From Leisingera caerulea DSM 24564 (GTDB lineage: Bacteria > Pseudomonadota > Alphaproteobacteria > Rhodobacterales > Rhodobacteraceae), in contig NZ_KI421514.1 in assembly GCF_000473325.1 (NCBI RefSeq), forward strand, positions 128,340 through 192,339: a stretch of DNA of 64,000 nt, in the 5' to 3' direction. Each line of letters starts with the position of its first letter. Position 1 is the stretch's first letter. The translations under genes and the position numbers were made by a program. Shown here piece after piece: positions 52,168 to 61,518 of the stretch. The notes beneath the pieces were generated by a model. The model was not told where the DNA came from. It was given only the letters and a program-made list of their open reading frames with translations, and did no database searches.

Positions 52168-52659
52168 ATGGACACCGACCCTTTGGACATACACGCTCTG
52201 CCCGGCCACCTGATCCGGCGGCTGCACCAGATCTCCGTCGCCCAGTTCATGGAGCGGATGGCTGATGAGGGGGTGGATCTGACCCCGGTGCAGTTTTCCG
52301 CCCTGGCCGCCATCCGGCGCCATCCCGGCATCGACCAGGCCTCAGTCGCGGGGCTGATCGCCTATGACCGCGCCACCCTGGGCAAGGTGGTGGACCGGCT
52401 GGCGGACAAGGGCCTGGTGGCGCGCCGTGTTTCCGCTGCGGATCGCCGCGCCCGCGAAGTCAGCCTGACCCGCGACGGTGAGGAGCTGCTGGACCGGATC
52501 CTGCCGGTTGTTCAAGCCGCCCAGCCCGCGATCTTCACCGGCCTCACCGAGGCGGAGCGGGAAATCTTTGTGGCCCTGCTGCGCAAAGCAACCCTCGCCG
52601 CCAATGAGCTGAGCCGGGCGCCGCAGCGCGACCTGCCCGGCAGCCAGGCGGCCGAATAA
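52168..52659 (+). CDS. MarR-family transcriptional regulator
   Basis: A 163-residue winged-helix regulator. The DNA-binding part reads VDLTPVQFSALAAIRRHPGIDQASVAGLIAYDRATLGKVVDRLADKGLVARRVSAADRRAREVSLTRDGEELL (about residues 35-105), the classic MarR arrangement. Flanking helices (1-30 and 110-150) make the dimer. ATG 52168 follows AGGACCG. No cysteine lies in the usual redox position. Its target and ligand are unknown; it diverges from the selenouridine synthase gene with 163 nt between starts. Confidence 0.9.
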   Translation: MDTDPLDIHALPGHLIRRLHQISVAQFMERMADEGVDLTPVQFSALAAIRRHPGIDQASVAGLIAYDRATLGKVVDRLADKGLVARRVSAADRRAREVSLTRDGEELLDRILPVVQAAQPAIFTGLTEAEREIFVALLRKATLAANELSRAPQRDLPGSQAAE

Positions 52660-52663
52660 GCGC

Positions 52664-53353
52664 TCAGATCAGGCGGCCGCGCGGGGTATCGCCGTCCTCA
52701 AACGGCTCGATCAGCTCAGGCCCCCCGGCCCGGTTTGAGTTCACCGCCGGATCAACCCGGTGATAGTCCAGAACACCCTCCGCCCCCGGCTGCATCAGCG
52801 CTGCGGCGCCGCGACCCTCCTCACCCAGCCACTTGCCCCAGTCCTGCGGCTCCAGGATCAGCGGCATCCGGTGATGGATCGCCGACAGCCCCTCATTGGC
52901 CGCGGTGGTGACAATGGCGCAGGTCTTGACCGGATCGTCAGATCCCCAGCTTTGCCAGACCGCTGCGAACGCTATCGGCGCACCATCGCTGCGGTGGATA
53001 TACCAAGGCAGCCGGGCGCCGTCCTCCGCCTTGGTCCATTCATAAAAACCGGTGGCCGGGATCAAGCAGCGCCGCTCCCGGGCTGCGGCGGCAAAGGCGG
53101 GCTTTTCCGCAATCGTCTCGGCCCGCGCGTTGATCAGCAGCGGCCCAGCGGTTTCCGCCTTGTACCAATGCGGCAGAAACCCCCAGCGCATGGCAACCAG
53201 CTGCCGCCCCGCTTCGCCCGCCTGCACCGCATGCACAGCGTTGGTCGGGCAAACATTGAAGTTCGGCACCCGGGGAAGATTGTTGGCGGGCTGCGCCGCA
53301 AACAGCTGCGCCATTGCATCCGTGGGCAGGGTTATGGCAAATCGTCCGCACAT
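52664..53353 (-). CDS. yedK: SOS-response-associated peptidase family protein (YedK/HMCES)
   Basis: A 229-residue SRAP domain protein. The catalytic cysteine is residue 2 (MCGRFAI), exposed after Met removal, and forms a covalent adduct with abasic sites in single-stranded DNA. Other core residues are visible in NARAETIAEKPAFAAAARERRCLIPATGFYEW (Asn, Arg, Glu) and AIHHRMPLIL (His). I choose ATG 53353 since the function needs Cys2; the frame extends upstream to 53404. It protects abasic sites during replication. It converges with the MarR gene, 4 nt apart. Confidence 0.95.
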   Translation of the reverse strand: MCGRFAITLPTDAMAQLFAAQPANNLPRVPNFNVCPTNAVHAVQAGEAGRQLVAMRWGFLPHWYKAETAGPLLINARAETIAEKPAFAAAARERRCLIPATGFYEWTKAEDGARLPWYIHRSDGAPIAFAAVWQSWGSDDPVKTCAIVTTAANEGLSAIHHRMPLILEPQDWGKWLGEEGRGAAALMQPGAEGVLDYHRVDPAVNSNRAGGPELIEPFEDGDTPRGRLI

Positions 53354-53443
53354 GCTGATTTCTAACCCAGGCCGCGGCGCGGATGCAAAGCCTCCCTGGC
53401 CCAACGGTTTTCAGCCGCCCCGACAGGATGATAGATAGGCCTC

Positions 53444-55192
53444 ATGACTCTTCAGAACGATCTCCAGTCCGCCCTGGGCTTTCTCAACCAGGGCAAGTTC
53501 AAGCAGGCGCTGAAGCAGTCCAAGGGCGGCATGAAGCGGCACAAGAGCCACCCGGATTTTCCCAATATCGCCGGCATCTCCCTGTCGGGTCTGGGCAAAC
53601 ACCGCGATGCCGTGCCCTACTTCAAGAAGGCACTGGCGCTGGCCCCCGGCTTTCACGACGCGCGCAAGAACCTGGCGCAGACCCTGCTGTTCCTGCAGCA
53701 AGGCGAACAGGCGATGAAGCTGCTGGAGCGGGTGCTGAAGGATCAGCCCGGCGATCAGGCGGCGCTCTATCTTCAAGCGCAGGCGCATCTGGTGATGAAT
53801 GCGCCCGAGGCCGCGATCGAGACCGCCACCGCAGCACTCGCCCGCGATCCGCGCCAGCCGCGGATGCTGCGGCTGCGCGCGACCGCCTGGAACACGCTGG
53901 GCGATGAAAAGGCGACGCTGGCGGACTATCAGGCGGCGCTCAAGGTGAACCCGACTGACGCCGACGCCCTGCAAAACGCCAGCCTGCTGCTGGCCCGCCT
54001 GATGCGGCAGGACGAGGCCACCGAAGCCGCGCAGAAGGCAGTTGCCGTTGCCCCGCAGAACATCGAGGCCCGCAGGCGCCTGGCCAGCCAGCTGATTTCC
54101 AACGGAGACGCTGCCGCCGCCCGCGGCCACTGCCTCGCGATCCTGGAGCTGGACCCCAAGGACACCCAGGTGCTGGAAATGCTGGCCCGCATTAGCAGCC
54201 GCGAGCAGAACGCCGAGCTGCTGCCCGTCGCGCAAAAGGCGCTGAAGGCCGCCGCCCCCCGCTCGCTCGACCGCGCCAACGTCAGCTTTGCCCTGGCCCG
54301 GATAGCCGATCAGGCAGGCGACAAGGACGCCTTTGCCGCCCATAATGACGAGGCCAACGCCTGCATGGCGGCGCAGAACCCCTATGACTATGAGGAAAGC
54401 GAACGCCAGTTCAGCCGGATCATGGCCGCCTTCCCGGCGGAGATCACCCCGGCGGACACCGCGCCCGAGGGCCCGCGCCCGATCTATGTCGTGGGGATGC
54501 CGCGCTCCGGCACCACACTGACAGAGACCGTGATCGGCCTGCACCCCGATGTGTTCCCGCTGGGCGAGCGCGGCGTGCCGGCTTTCCTGCTGCATCCCTT
54601 TATCGACAAGGATCAGGACTTCACCCCCGAAGCCGCCCGCAATTTCGTGACGGAAGACATCAGCCGCCTGCCGGAAATGCCCGAGGGCACAGCGGCCTAT
54701 GTCGACAAGATGCCCGACAACTACCGCCTCTTGGGCCATCTCCTGACGGCTTACCCGGATGCACGGTTTGTTCATCTTTGCCGCGACCCGCGCGATGTGG
54801 CGCTGTCGATCTGGCGCGGCTATTTCTCCGGCAGCTCGCTGACCTATGCCTATGACCTCAAGGCGATGGCGCACCGGTTCAACCTCTACGGCCGGCTGAT
54901 GCAGCACTGGCGGCAGGTGATGCCGGGGCGGATCTATGATTTGCGTTATGAGAGCTTCGTTACGGATATTGAGGGCGAAAGCCGCAAGCTGGCGGACTTC
55001 TGCGGTCTGGAGTGGGTCGAGGACATGGCCCACCCGGAACGCCACGAGGGCCAGGTGCTGACGCTGTCAAACACCCAGGTCCGCCAGACGGCGCACACGC
55101 GCTCAATCGGCAAATGGGAGAAATACGCCAATGTTCTGGCGCCCTTCATCGACGGGCTGGACCCGGAAATCTGGCCGGAAATCAAAGGGTAA
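53444..55192 (+). CDS. TPR-repeat protein with C-terminal sulfotransferase domain
   Basis: A 582-residue protein. Residues about 5-300 are TPR repeats (for example HPDFPNIAGISLSGLGKHRDAVPYFKKAL and PGDQAALYLQAQAHLVMN). Residues about 345-570 are a PAPS-dependent sulfotransferase domain with the 5'-phosphosulfate loop YVVGMPRSGTTLTETVIG (about 347), PDNYRLLGHLL and the 3'-phosphate site VHLCRDPRDVALSIW. This two-domain layout is common in marine bacteria. The sulfated substrate is unknown. No signal peptide, so it is cytoplasmic. It converges with the DUF1992 gene, 6 nt apart. Confidence 0.9.
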   Translation: MTLQNDLQSALGFLNQGKFKQALKQSKGGMKRHKSHPDFPNIAGISLSGLGKHRDAVPYFKKALALAPGFHDARKNLAQTLLFLQQGEQAMKLLERVLKDQPGDQAALYLQAQAHLVMNAPEAAIETATAALARDPRQPRMLRLRATAWNTLGDEKATLADYQAALKVNPTDADALQNASLLLARLMRQDEATEAAQKAVAVAPQNIEARRRLASQLISNGDAAAARGHCLAILELDPKDTQVLEMLARISSREQNAELLPVAQKALKAAAPRSLDRANVSFALARIADQAGDKDAFAAHNDEANACMAAQNPYDYEESERQFSRIMAAFPAEITPADTAPEGPRPIYVVGMPRSGTTLTETVIGLHPDVFPLGERGVPAFLLHPFIDKDQDFTPEAARNFVTEDISRLPEMPEGTAAYVDKMPDNYRLLGHLLTAYPDARFVHLCRDPRDVALSIWRGYFSGSSLTYAYDLKAMAHRFNLYGRLMQHWRQVMPGRIYDLRYESFVTDIEGESRKLADFCGLEWVEDMAHPERHEGQVLTLSNTQVRQTAHTRSIGKWEKYANVLAPFIDGLDPEIWPEIKG

Positions 55193-55198
55193 CAGGGG

Positions 55199-55507
55199 CT
55201 ACTTGGTGTAAGTTTTGCGCGCGATCTCGATCCGCGCGTCCATCATCGACATCTCTTTCAAAATCTCCTGCCGGCGGCCGCGGTCGCCGGTCTCGCGCAG
55301 CTCCGCCCGCAAGCGCTGCAGCTCGCGCGACAGGTTCACGAACTCCGGCACCCCGCCGCTTTCGCGCACCAGGCGGTTGACCAGTTCATTCTCCGGGTCC
55401 TCGCATTTGGGCAGCGGCCTGCCGGCGCCTTGCAGATTGTCAAAGGCGCCGTCCTTCTCGGCGGCTTCGATGCGGGCATTGATGAGGTCAATCAGCGGGT
55501 GGTCCAT
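55199..55507 (-). CDS. DUF1992 / DnaJ-C28-like small protein
   Basis: A 102-residue protein of the DUF1992 family (related to human DNAJC28 and E. coli YhdN-type proteins). The signature is IEAAEKDGAFDNLQGAGRPLP (about residues 12-33), followed by a long charged coiled-coil helix (LSRELQRLRAELRETGDRGRRQEILKEM). Its function is unknown. ATG 55507 is favoured; ATG 55516 is possible and neither has a clear ribosome site. A large palindrome lies 110 nt upstream. Confidence 0.85.
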   Translation of the reverse strand: MDHPLIDLINARIEAAEKDGAFDNLQGAGRPLPKCEDPENELVNRLVRESGGVPEFVNLSRELQRLRAELRETGDRGRRQEILKEMSMMDARIEIARKTYTK

Positions 55508-55616
55508 GGCCCGCATTCTGCCACGCGTGCCGGCCTTGGGAAAGCCCCCGCCAGCCTGTTAACCAAGCGCCGGCGAAGGTTGCTATTCCCTGAAAATAAT
55601 GCGGCAGCCCTCCTGC

Positions 55617-55657
55617 CCGAATGTTTCGCGCGCGAAACATTCGGTCCGGTCCGGACC
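55617..55657. repeat. 28-bp perfect palindrome with an adjacent 15-bp dyad
   Basis: CCGAATGTTTCGCG and its exact complement (55617-55644) form a loopless 28-bp palindrome. It overlaps by two bases a second one, GGTCCGG-T-CCGGACC (55643-55657). They lie just after the 5'-nucleotidase stop on the minus strand and upstream of the DUF1992 gene. Possible roles are terminator, protein-binding site or repeat. The TGTTTC...GAAACA arms recall the chromosomal parS site, but the centre is 6 bp rather than 4. Confidence 0.75.
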
Positions 55658-55670
55658 TAAATGCCGAGGT

Positions 55671-57251
55671 TTATTTCACCCGTGAAATCCGCCCGTCGGT
55701 ATAAGGCGTATAGGGCCCTTGCGCCGCCAGATACTCTGCCAGCACATCCGCCAGATCCGGGCCGAAGTCGTAGGCGTTCTTGTCGTCGCCCTCGAACATC
55801 GCATAGCCATCACCGCCGTTGCGGACGTAGTCATTGGTCACCACCACATAGGTCTTGGCCGGATCAATGGGCACAAAACCCTCGCCCTCTGCCACCATCA
55901 CCTCGGTGACCCGGCCTTCGTTCGGCGCGGCAGAACTGTCCCAGCTGAATTTCAGCCCCGCCACCTGCGGGAAGCGGCCCTTGACATCCTCCACCTGGCT
56001 GACGCCGTTCTCCAGCGCCGCGACCAGCGTCTTGCCGTCGATCTGAAACGTCGACAGCGTGTTCTGGAACGGCAGGATGGTCAGCACCTCGCCCATGGTG
56101 ACCTCCCCCGCATCCAGGCTGGCCCGGATGCCGCCGGAGTTGGCAATGGCGACGGTCACGCCCTGATCCTTCACCCGGTCGAGCATTGCATCGGCAACCA
56201 GATTGCCCATCGGACACTCCTGCACCCGGCAGACATCACGGCTGCCCTCGACCGGCTCCGCGGTCTCCGCCACCACCTTGTTGCGGATCTCATCCAGCGG
56301 CTGGGCCAGTTCGGCGATCCGGTCCAACGTGGCTGCATCCTCGCTGACGGCGGCATCCATGATCAGCGGCTCGCCCTCGGCGCTGACGACATTGCCCGCA
56401 TCGTCAAATGTCACGCTCAGCTCACCCAGGAACTTGCCATAGGCATAGGCCTGCACGATCTGCACCCCGTTCACAACAGTCGGGTACGGCCCCGCGGCCT
56501 TCTCAGACGTGTTGGAGAGGTAGGTATTCGAGTGCCCGCCCACGATCACATCGACGCCTGTGGTCTCCGCCGCCACCCGCTGGTCCACGCCATAGCCGGA
56601 GTGGCTGAGCACCACGATCTTGTTCACGCCTTCGGCCGTCAGCCGGTCCACCTCCGCCTGCACCGCCGCCACCGGGTCGGAAAACTTCACGTTCTCGCCG
56701 GGGCTTGCCAGCTCATGCGTGTCCTCCGGCGTCAGACCGATAAGGCCGATCTTCTCGCCGCCGCGCTCAATCACCGTGGATTTCTTCAGCACATCCGCCA
56801 GCGCCGGTTCAGCAGACACATCGGCATTCGACATCAAGACCGGAAAGCCCACCGCATCCATGAACCCGCGCAGCACCTCCGGGCCGTCGTCGAACTCATG
56901 GTTGCCGACGGTCATCCCGTCATAGCCCAGATGGTTCATGAACTCCGCCGCGGCCTTGCCCTTGTAATAGGTATAGAACAAAGAGCCCTGGAACTGGTCG
57001 CCGCCATCCACCAGGATCGCATTCTCCGCCCGCGCCCGCGCGTCCGCAATCGCCGTCACAAGCCGCGCGGTGCCGCCAAAGCATTTCCCCTCGGCCTGAT
57101 CCTCCGCATCGCAGGTGCTGTCGTATTTGTTGATCGGCTCAAACCGTGAATGGAAGTCGTTGGTGTGCAGGATGGTCAGCCTGTACTCCGCCGTAGACGC
57201 GCCGGCAGTCAGGGCCAGGGCTGCAACCGATGTGAGAATGCGTGCAATCAT
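55671..57251 (-). CDS. Periplasmic 5'-nucleotidase / bifunctional metallophosphatase
   Basis: A 526-residue secreted enzyme. A signal peptide (residues 1-20) precedes the metallophosphatase domain with metal motifs LHTNDFHSRFEP (about 28), DGGDQFQGS (about 80), VGNHEFDDG (about 116), LSHSGYGVDQ and VGGHSNTYLS. The C-terminal 5'-nucleotidase domain (about 330-500) holds ANSGGIRASLDAGEV and VVTNDYVRNGGDGYAMF, which bind substrate. It releases phosphate from nucleotides in the periplasm, providing phosphate and nucleosides. ATG 57251 follows GGGAG. Confidence 0.93.
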   Translation of the reverse strand: MIARILTSVAALALTAGASTAEYRLTILHTNDFHSRFEPINKYDSTCDAEDQAEGKCFGGTARLVTAIADARARAENAILVDGGDQFQGSLFYTYYKGKAAAEFMNHLGYDGMTVGNHEFDDGPEVLRGFMDAVGFPVLMSNADVSAEPALADVLKKSTVIERGGEKIGLIGLTPEDTHELASPGENVKFSDPVAAVQAEVDRLTAEGVNKIVVLSHSGYGVDQRVAAETTGVDVIVGGHSNTYLSNTSEKAAGPYPTVVNGVQIVQAYAYGKFLGELSVTFDDAGNVVSAEGEPLIMDAAVSEDAATLDRIAELAQPLDEIRNKVVAETAEPVEGSRDVCRVQECPMGNLVADAMLDRVKDQGVTVAIANSGGIRASLDAGEVTMGEVLTILPFQNTLSTFQIDGKTLVAALENGVSQVEDVKGRFPQVAGLKFSWDSSAAPNEGRVTEVMVAEGEGFVPIDPAKTYVVVTNDYVRNGGDGYAMFEGDDKNAYDFGPDLADVLAEYLAAQGPYTPYTDGRISRVK

Positions 57252-57413
57252 GAGAAGCGCTCCCGTTGTTCTGTTTTGACCAAGCCTGCGCCCAAAGCCC
57301 GCGCCGGTCAAAGGGGAAAAGCCGCCATCCGCCCTCTCCTGACGTCATCTTTGCACGGCCGCATACGGCCAATCCCCCTTGATTCCTTTGCAAACGCAGG
57401 GCATCAGGCGCTC

Positions 57414-57752
57414 ATGCTGATTTACAAGATTTTCCGGGCGGACGAATGGGCCGCACTGCAGGCCGCGGGCGAGACCAGCGGCGCGCCGATTGATGTTGCG
57501 GACGGCTATGTCCATTTCTCCACCGCCACCCAGGCAGCGGAAACCGCGGCCAAGCATTTCGCCGGCGCCGAGGGGCTGACCCTGCTGGCCTGCGATGCCG
57601 ATGCGATGGGCGATGACCTGAAGTGGGAGGTGTCCCGCGGCGGCGCCGAGTTCCCGCACCTTTACCGCAACATCCGCACGACGGACGTGGTCTGGGCCAA
57701 GCCGCTGCCGCTTGTTGAGGGCACCCATCAGTTCCCTGAGGAGATGGCATGA
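57414..57752 (+). CDS. DUF952 family protein
   Basis: A 112-residue protein of the DUF952 family: [45 protein letters not shown] and [21 protein letters not shown]. Members resemble ADP-ribosyl-transferase-like or glutathione S-transferase-associated proteins in fold predictions, and none has a proven role. ATG 57414 is chosen because the upstream frame (from 57150) lies opposite the nucleotidase promoter. It overlaps pyrD by 4 nt. Confidence 0.85.
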   Translation: MLIYKIFRADEWAALQAAGETSGAPIDVADGYVHFSTATQAAETAAKHFAGAEGLTLLACDADAMGDDLKWEVSRGGAEFPHLYRNIRTTDVVWAKPLPLVEGTHQFPEEMA

Positions 57753-58807
57753 AGCTGACTGAAAAGCTGGCCCTGGCCGCAATGCACCGGTTTGATCCGG
57801 AGGCCGCGCACGGGCTGTCGATCAAGGCGCTGACCATGGGGCTGGCCCCGGCCCCCGGCCCGGTCACCTCTCCCCGGCTCAAGACCACGCTGGCGGGCAT
57901 TGATCTGCCGAACCCGGTGGGCCTCGCCGCAGGCTATGACAAAAACGCCGAGGCGCTGGTTCCGCTGGCGAAGTCCGGCTTCGGCTTCATCGAGGTTGGC
58001 GCCGCCACCCCCCGCCCGCAGCCCGGCAACCCCAAGCCGCGCCTGTTCCGCCTGACCGAGGACAAGGCCGCGATCAACCGCTTCGGGTTCAACAACGAGG
58101 GCATGGAGGCGATTGGCATGCGCCTCTCCCAGCGGCCGCGGGATGCCGTGATCGGCCTCAATCTGGGCGCCAACAAGGACAGCGCCGACCGCGCCACGGA
58201 TTTTGCCAAGGTGCTGGCCCATTGCGGCGCGCATCTGGACTTTGCCACGGTCAATGTCTCCTCCCCCAACACCGAGAAGCTGCGCGACCTGCAGGGCAAG
58301 GCGGCTTTGTCGGCGCTGCTGGCGGGGGTGATAGAGACCCGCGACAGCCTCAGCCGCCGGGTGCCGGTGTTCCTGAAGATCGCCCCGGATCTGGACCGCG
58401 CCGGGATCGAGGACATTGCCGCCGTCGCCGTGGAAACCGGCATCGACGCGGTGATTGCCACCAACACCACCCTGTCCCGCGACGGGCTTCACAGTGAACA
58501 CAAGGGCGAGGCCGGCGGCCTGTCCGGCGCGCCGCTGTTTGAAAAATCCACCCGGGTTCTGGCGCAGCTGTCGGACCTGCTGGAGGGCCAAGTGCCGCTG
58601 GTCGGTGTCGGCGGCATCAGCACGGCGGAACAGGCTTATGCGAAGATCTGCGCCGGGGCCTCAGCCGTGCAGTTCTACACGGCGATGGTCTATGGCGGGT
58701 TGTCGCTGGCGGGCGATATTGCCCGCGGGCTGGATGAATTGCTGGCCCGCGACGGTTTTGACAATGTCGCGCAAGCGGTTGGCACGAAACGGAAGGACTG
58801 GCTGTGA
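57749..58807 (+). CDS. pyrD: Dihydroorotate dehydrogenase (quinone), class 2
   Basis: A 352-residue membrane-associated flavoenzyme of pyrimidine synthesis. Class-2 features are the N-terminal amphipathic extension (residues 1-45), [16 protein letters not shown] for FMN binding, the catalytic serine in [15 protein letters not shown] (about residue 172), KIAPDL, and [13 protein letters not shown], then the [12 protein letters not shown]-phosphate loop. It oxidises dihydroorotate and passes electrons to quinone. It is coupled by 4-nt overlaps to the genes on both sides. Confidence 0.97.
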   Translation: MKLTEKLALAAMHRFDPEAAHGLSIKALTMGLAPAPGPVTSPRLKTTLAGIDLPNPVGLAAGYDKNAEALVPLAKSGFGFIEVGAATPRPQPGNPKPRLFRLTEDKAAINRFGFNNEGMEAIGMRLSQRPRDAVIGLNLGANKDSADRATDFAKVLAHCGAHLDFATVNVSSPNTEKLRDLQGKAALSALLAGVIETRDSLSRRVPVFLKIAPDLDRAGIEDIAAVAVETGIDAVIATNTTLSRDGLHSEHKGEAGGLSGAPLFEKSTRVLAQLSDLLEGQVPLVGVGGISTAEQAYAKICAGASAVQFYTAMVYGGLSLAGDIARGLDELLARDGFDNVAQAVGTKRKDWL

Positions 58808-59145
58808 TCACCTATTGGCATAACCCCCGCTGTTCGAAATCCCGCGCCGGTCTGGCGCTGCTGGAAGAGCGCGGCGGTGACGTGCAGGTGCGGCTCTATT
58901 TGCAGGACACGCCCTCGGTTGAGGAAATCAAGCAGGTGCAAGCTGCGCTTGGTGTTTCTGCGGTGGAGATGATGCGGACGGGTGAAAAAACCTTCAAAGA
59001 GCTGGGTCTGAGCAAGGACAGCCCGGAGGACGACTTGCTGGCGGCGATGGCCGCGCATCCGATCCTGATCGAGCGGCCGATTGCGATCCAGGACGGCAAG
59101 GCGGTGATCGGACGCCCGACCGAGGCGATCGAAGCGCTGCTGTAA
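58804..59145 (+). CDS. arsC: ArsC-family (arsenate-reductase-like) protein
   Basis: A 113-residue protein of the ArsC/Spx/YffB thioredoxin-like superfamily. The catalytic cysteine is in [17 protein letters not shown] (residue 10) with the CxxS-type continuation, and the arginines near [17 protein letters not shown] bind the oxyanion in true arsenate reductases. It is therefore probably a glutaredoxin-linked arsenate reductase, though no arsR, arsB or acr3 lies nearby, and this subfamily may act on other substrates. It overlaps pyrD by 4 nt. Confidence 0.85.
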   Translation: MITYWHNPRCSKSRAGLALLEERGGDVQVRLYLQDTPSVEEIKQVQAALGVSAVEMMRTGEKTFKELGLSKDSPEDDLLAAMAAHPILIERPIAIQDGKAVIGRPTEAIEALL

Positions 59146-59147
59146 CC

Positions 59148-59251
59148 GTTTCCCGGCGCGGGAAACTGCCAAAGATCCTGGGAGGATTTTTTGGCGCGAA
59201 GCGCCGGTTTTCCGTGCCGGAAAACGAGCCGGAAGTCTTACAGACTTCCGG
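59148..59251. repeat. Cluster of four hairpins between convergent arsC and the MATE gene
   Basis: Four inverted repeats follow in series: GTTTCCCG/CGGGAAAC (59148-59166), GGCGC/GCGCC (59193-59205), GTTTTCC/GGAAAAC (59207-59225) and CCGGAAGTCT/AGACTTCCGG (59229-59251). The last is immediately after the MATE stop on the minus strand. The third and fourth resemble the paired hairpins at 1025-1073, including the GAGCCGGA joint. They probably end both convergent transcripts. Confidence 0.65.
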
Positions 59252-59256
59252 GCGGC

Positions 59257-60576
59257 TCAGGTGCCCACCTGCGCCTCCAGCCGCGGATACCGCAATCCCA
59301 GCGTCACGCCGCGCGCCACATTCAACACCATCAAAGACGCCCACAGGCCGTGGTTGCCGAACGCTGGCACCAGCACCAGCAGCGCCAGCACGTAGACACC
59401 CACCGCCTGCACCATCGCCCGCCGCATCTCGCGGGTCCAGGTGGCACCGATGTAGATTCCGTCGAACATGTAGCTCGCCACGCTCAGCACCGGTGCCAGC
59501 ACCGCCCACAGCAAGTAGACGCGGCCCGCGTCGCGCACCTCCGGCGCTGTGGCCATCAGGTCGATCACCGCAGGTCCTGCCAAGGCAAACCCCGCCCCCA
59601 TAAGCACCGCCCCGCCGGTGCTCCATTGCGCGGCAATCACCGCCGCCCGGCGCAGCCTGGCGCGGGCGCGGGCGCCAACCGCACCACCCACCAGCGCTTC
59701 GGCGGCAAAGGCAAAGCCGTCCAGGGCAAACGCGGTGACCGACAGGAACTGCAGCAGGATCTGGTTGGCCGCCAGGTTCACGTCACCCACGCCAGAGCTG
59801 ATGAACAGGAAGGTGGTGAACGACCCCGTCAGCAGCACCGAGCGCACCATGATGTCGCCATTCACCTGCACCATCCGCCTGAGCCGCGCCGCGTCGAACA
59901 CCCGCGCCCAGTTGCGCCACTGGTCGCCCGCAAACGCATCGCGGCACAGGTACAGCCCCAGCGCCAGCCCGGTCCATTCGGCAATCAGCGTGGCCAGGGC
60001 GACACCCTCCACGCCCCAGCCGAGGCCAAGCACAAACCACAGATCCAGCACGATGTTCAGCCCGTTCATCCAGACCTGCAGCAGGAACACGCCGCGGGTG
60101 CGCTCGACCGCGATCAGCCAGCCCGTGACGGCATAGAGCGCGATGGTGGCAGGCGCGCCCCAGATGCGGACCTCCAGATAACCGCGGGCAAGGGTTTCGA
60201 CCTCGGGACTGGCAGGCGCCAGCGCGAAGGCGCCCCAGAACACCGCGGCCTGGGCGATGATGAACAGCGCCCCGGCAGCAAAAGCCAGCAGCAGGCCGCG
60301 CATCAGCAGAGCCCCGGTTTCGGCCCAGTCCCCCGCGCCGCGCGCCTGAGCGGCCATCCCGGTGGTGCCCATGCGCAGGAAGCCGAAGATCCAGTAAACC
60401 GCCGCCAGGATCGCCGCGCCGATGCCGACCGCGCCAATCGGGGCGGCCTGCCCCATCTGCCCGACCACGCCGGTGTCAACGGCGCCCAGGATGGGGACGG
60501 TGGCGTTCGACAGCACAATCGGCAACGCGATTCTAAGCACCCGGGCGTGGGTGATGTCCGTATCCGCGCTGCTCAT
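59257..60576 (-). CDS. MATE-family efflux transporter
   Basis: A 439-residue protein with about twelve helices in the DinF branch of the MATE family. Features are the N-terminal RIALPIVLSNATVPILGAVDTGVVGQMG, FLRMGTTGMAAQARGAGD and the second-half VGGAVGARARARLRRA. MATE proteins export drugs or metabolites by Na+ or H+ exchange. The gene begins 5 nt after the stop of the upstream thioesterase, so the two thioesterases and the transporter form one transcription unit. Confidence 0.92.
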   Translation of the reverse strand: MSSADTDITHARVLRIALPIVLSNATVPILGAVDTGVVGQMGQAAPIGAVGIGAAILAAVYWIFGFLRMGTTGMAAQARGAGDWAETGALLMRGLLLAFAAGALFIIAQAAVFWGAFALAPASPEVETLARGYLEVRIWGAPATIALYAVTGWLIAVERTRGVFLLQVWMNGLNIVLDLWFVLGLGWGVEGVALATLIAEWTGLALGLYLCRDAFAGDQWRNWARVFDAARLRRMVQVNGDIMVRSVLLTGSFTTFLFISSGVGDVNLAANQILLQFLSVTAFALDGFAFAAEALVGGAVGARARARLRRAAVIAAQWSTGGAVLMGAGFALAGPAVIDLMATAPEVRDAGRVYLLWAVLAPVLSVASYMFDGIYIGATWTREMRRAMVQAVGVYVLALLVLVPAFGNHGLWASLMVLNVARGVTLGLRYPRLEAQVGT

Positions 60577-60580
60577 GACT

Positions 60581-61099
60581 TCAGCCTTCGCCGCTTGCGT
60601 CCTGCGGCATCAGGAAGTGGCCGGTGGCCTGGGCAAACAGCTTGTCCTTGTGGTCCTGCCAGGCCTCCACATGCACCGAGGCATAGCGGCGGCCGGAGCG
60701 GTTTACACGTGCCCGTGCATAAGCATCCCGCGGCAGGCCGGAGCGCAGGTAATCGACGGTGAAGTCGATGGTCTTGGGCTGGCGCGGCAGGTTGCCCTTG
60801 GCCATCTGTGCCGGGTCCAGGTCGCCGGATTCAATGCGCGGCCAAAGGAAGGACCAGTTGAGGGTGATCATCGAGGTGATCTCAAGAAATGCCGCGGTAA
60901 CGCCGCCGTGGATGGCCGGCAGGAAGGGGTTGCCGATCAGCTTGTCGTCGAAATTCAGCTGCGCCGTCAGCTCATCGCCGCGGCGGTCGAAGGTCACGTT
61001 CAGGAATCGGATGTACGGCACCGAATCCACCAGCGCCGACAGCGCGGCATCGCGGCGCTGCTTGACCACCTGGATCGGTTCGGGACGGGGGCGGCTCAA
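60581..61099 (-). CDS. PaaI-type hot-dog thioesterase (second of pair)
   Basis: A 172-residue hot-dog fold protein. The helix-bearing motif with the putative catalytic residues reads [24 protein letters not shown] (about residues 55-78), followed by [23 protein letters not shown]. It resembles PaaI/YbgC-like acyl-CoA thioesterases. The N-terminal part (residues 1-45) is longer than in its neighbour. It overlaps the upstream thioesterase by 4 nt and leads into the MATE gene. Confidence 0.87.
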   Translation of the reverse strand: MSRPRPEPIQVVKQRRDAALSALVDSVPYIRFLNVTFDRRGDELTAQLNFDDKLIGNPFLPAIHGGVTAAFLEITSMITLNWSFLWPRIESGDLDPAQMAKGNLPRQPKTIDFTVDYLRSGLPRDAYARARVNRSGRRYASVHVEAWQDHKDKLFAQATGHFLMPQDASGEG

Positions 61100-61518
61100 A
61101 ACTTCTTCTCCACGGTAAAGGCGCCTGCGGCGGTGGCGACAGGGCGGTCCTGGTCCTCATCCATCGCCACGGCGCGGACAAAGGCGACGGTGCGGGTGAT
61201 GTGGTGGCAGGTTGCGCGGGTGGTGATCGGCTGGCCGGGCGTGGCGGGCCGCATATAGTCGATGCGCAGGTCGATGGTCGCGGTGCCGCCGGGAGCGGAG
61301 GGGTGGCTCATCACCGCTGCGCCGCAGCATGTGTCCATCAGGGCCGACACCGCGCCGCCGTGAATCACCCCGGTGGCCGGGTCGCCGATCAGCTTTTCGT
61401 CATAGGCCATGCGGATTTCGGCGGTGCCGTCGCCGATCTCCGTCAGCTTCATGCCCAGTTGCTTGGCATGCGGGATCGCTTCGATGAACTGGCGAGCGAG
61501 CTGGGTCTTGTCGGCCAT
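61096..61518 (-). CDS. PaaI-type hot-dog thioesterase (first of pair)
   Basis: A 140-residue hot-dog thioesterase. The catalytic segment is [25 protein letters not shown] (about residues 47-71), with the Asp in LMD typical of PaaI, and [18 protein letters not shown] follows. It should hydrolyse acyl- or aryl-CoA. ATG 61518 lies just downstream of AAAGGGACAG. It diverges from a MerR-family gene, with 124 nt between starts. Proximity to acyl-CoA metabolism genes suggests acyl-CoA housekeeping. Confidence 0.88.
   Translation of the reverse strand: MADKTQLARQFIEAIPHAKQLGMKLTEIGDGTAEIRMAYDEKLIGDPATGVIHGGAVSALMDTCCGAAVMSHPSAPGGTATIDLRIDYMRPATPGQPITTRATCHHITRTVAFVRAVAMDEDQDRPVATAAGAFTVEKKF

Noticed and set aside
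55617..55644. Palindrome considered as a genuine parS site
   Set aside because: The centre between TGTTTC and GAAACA is 6 bp instead of 4, so ParB half-sites would be out of register; kept only as a palindrome worth checking.
58804..59145. Arsenic resistance operon
   Set aside because: Only an ArsC-like gene is present; there is no arsR, arsB, acr3 or arsH beside it, and it is coupled to pyrD.
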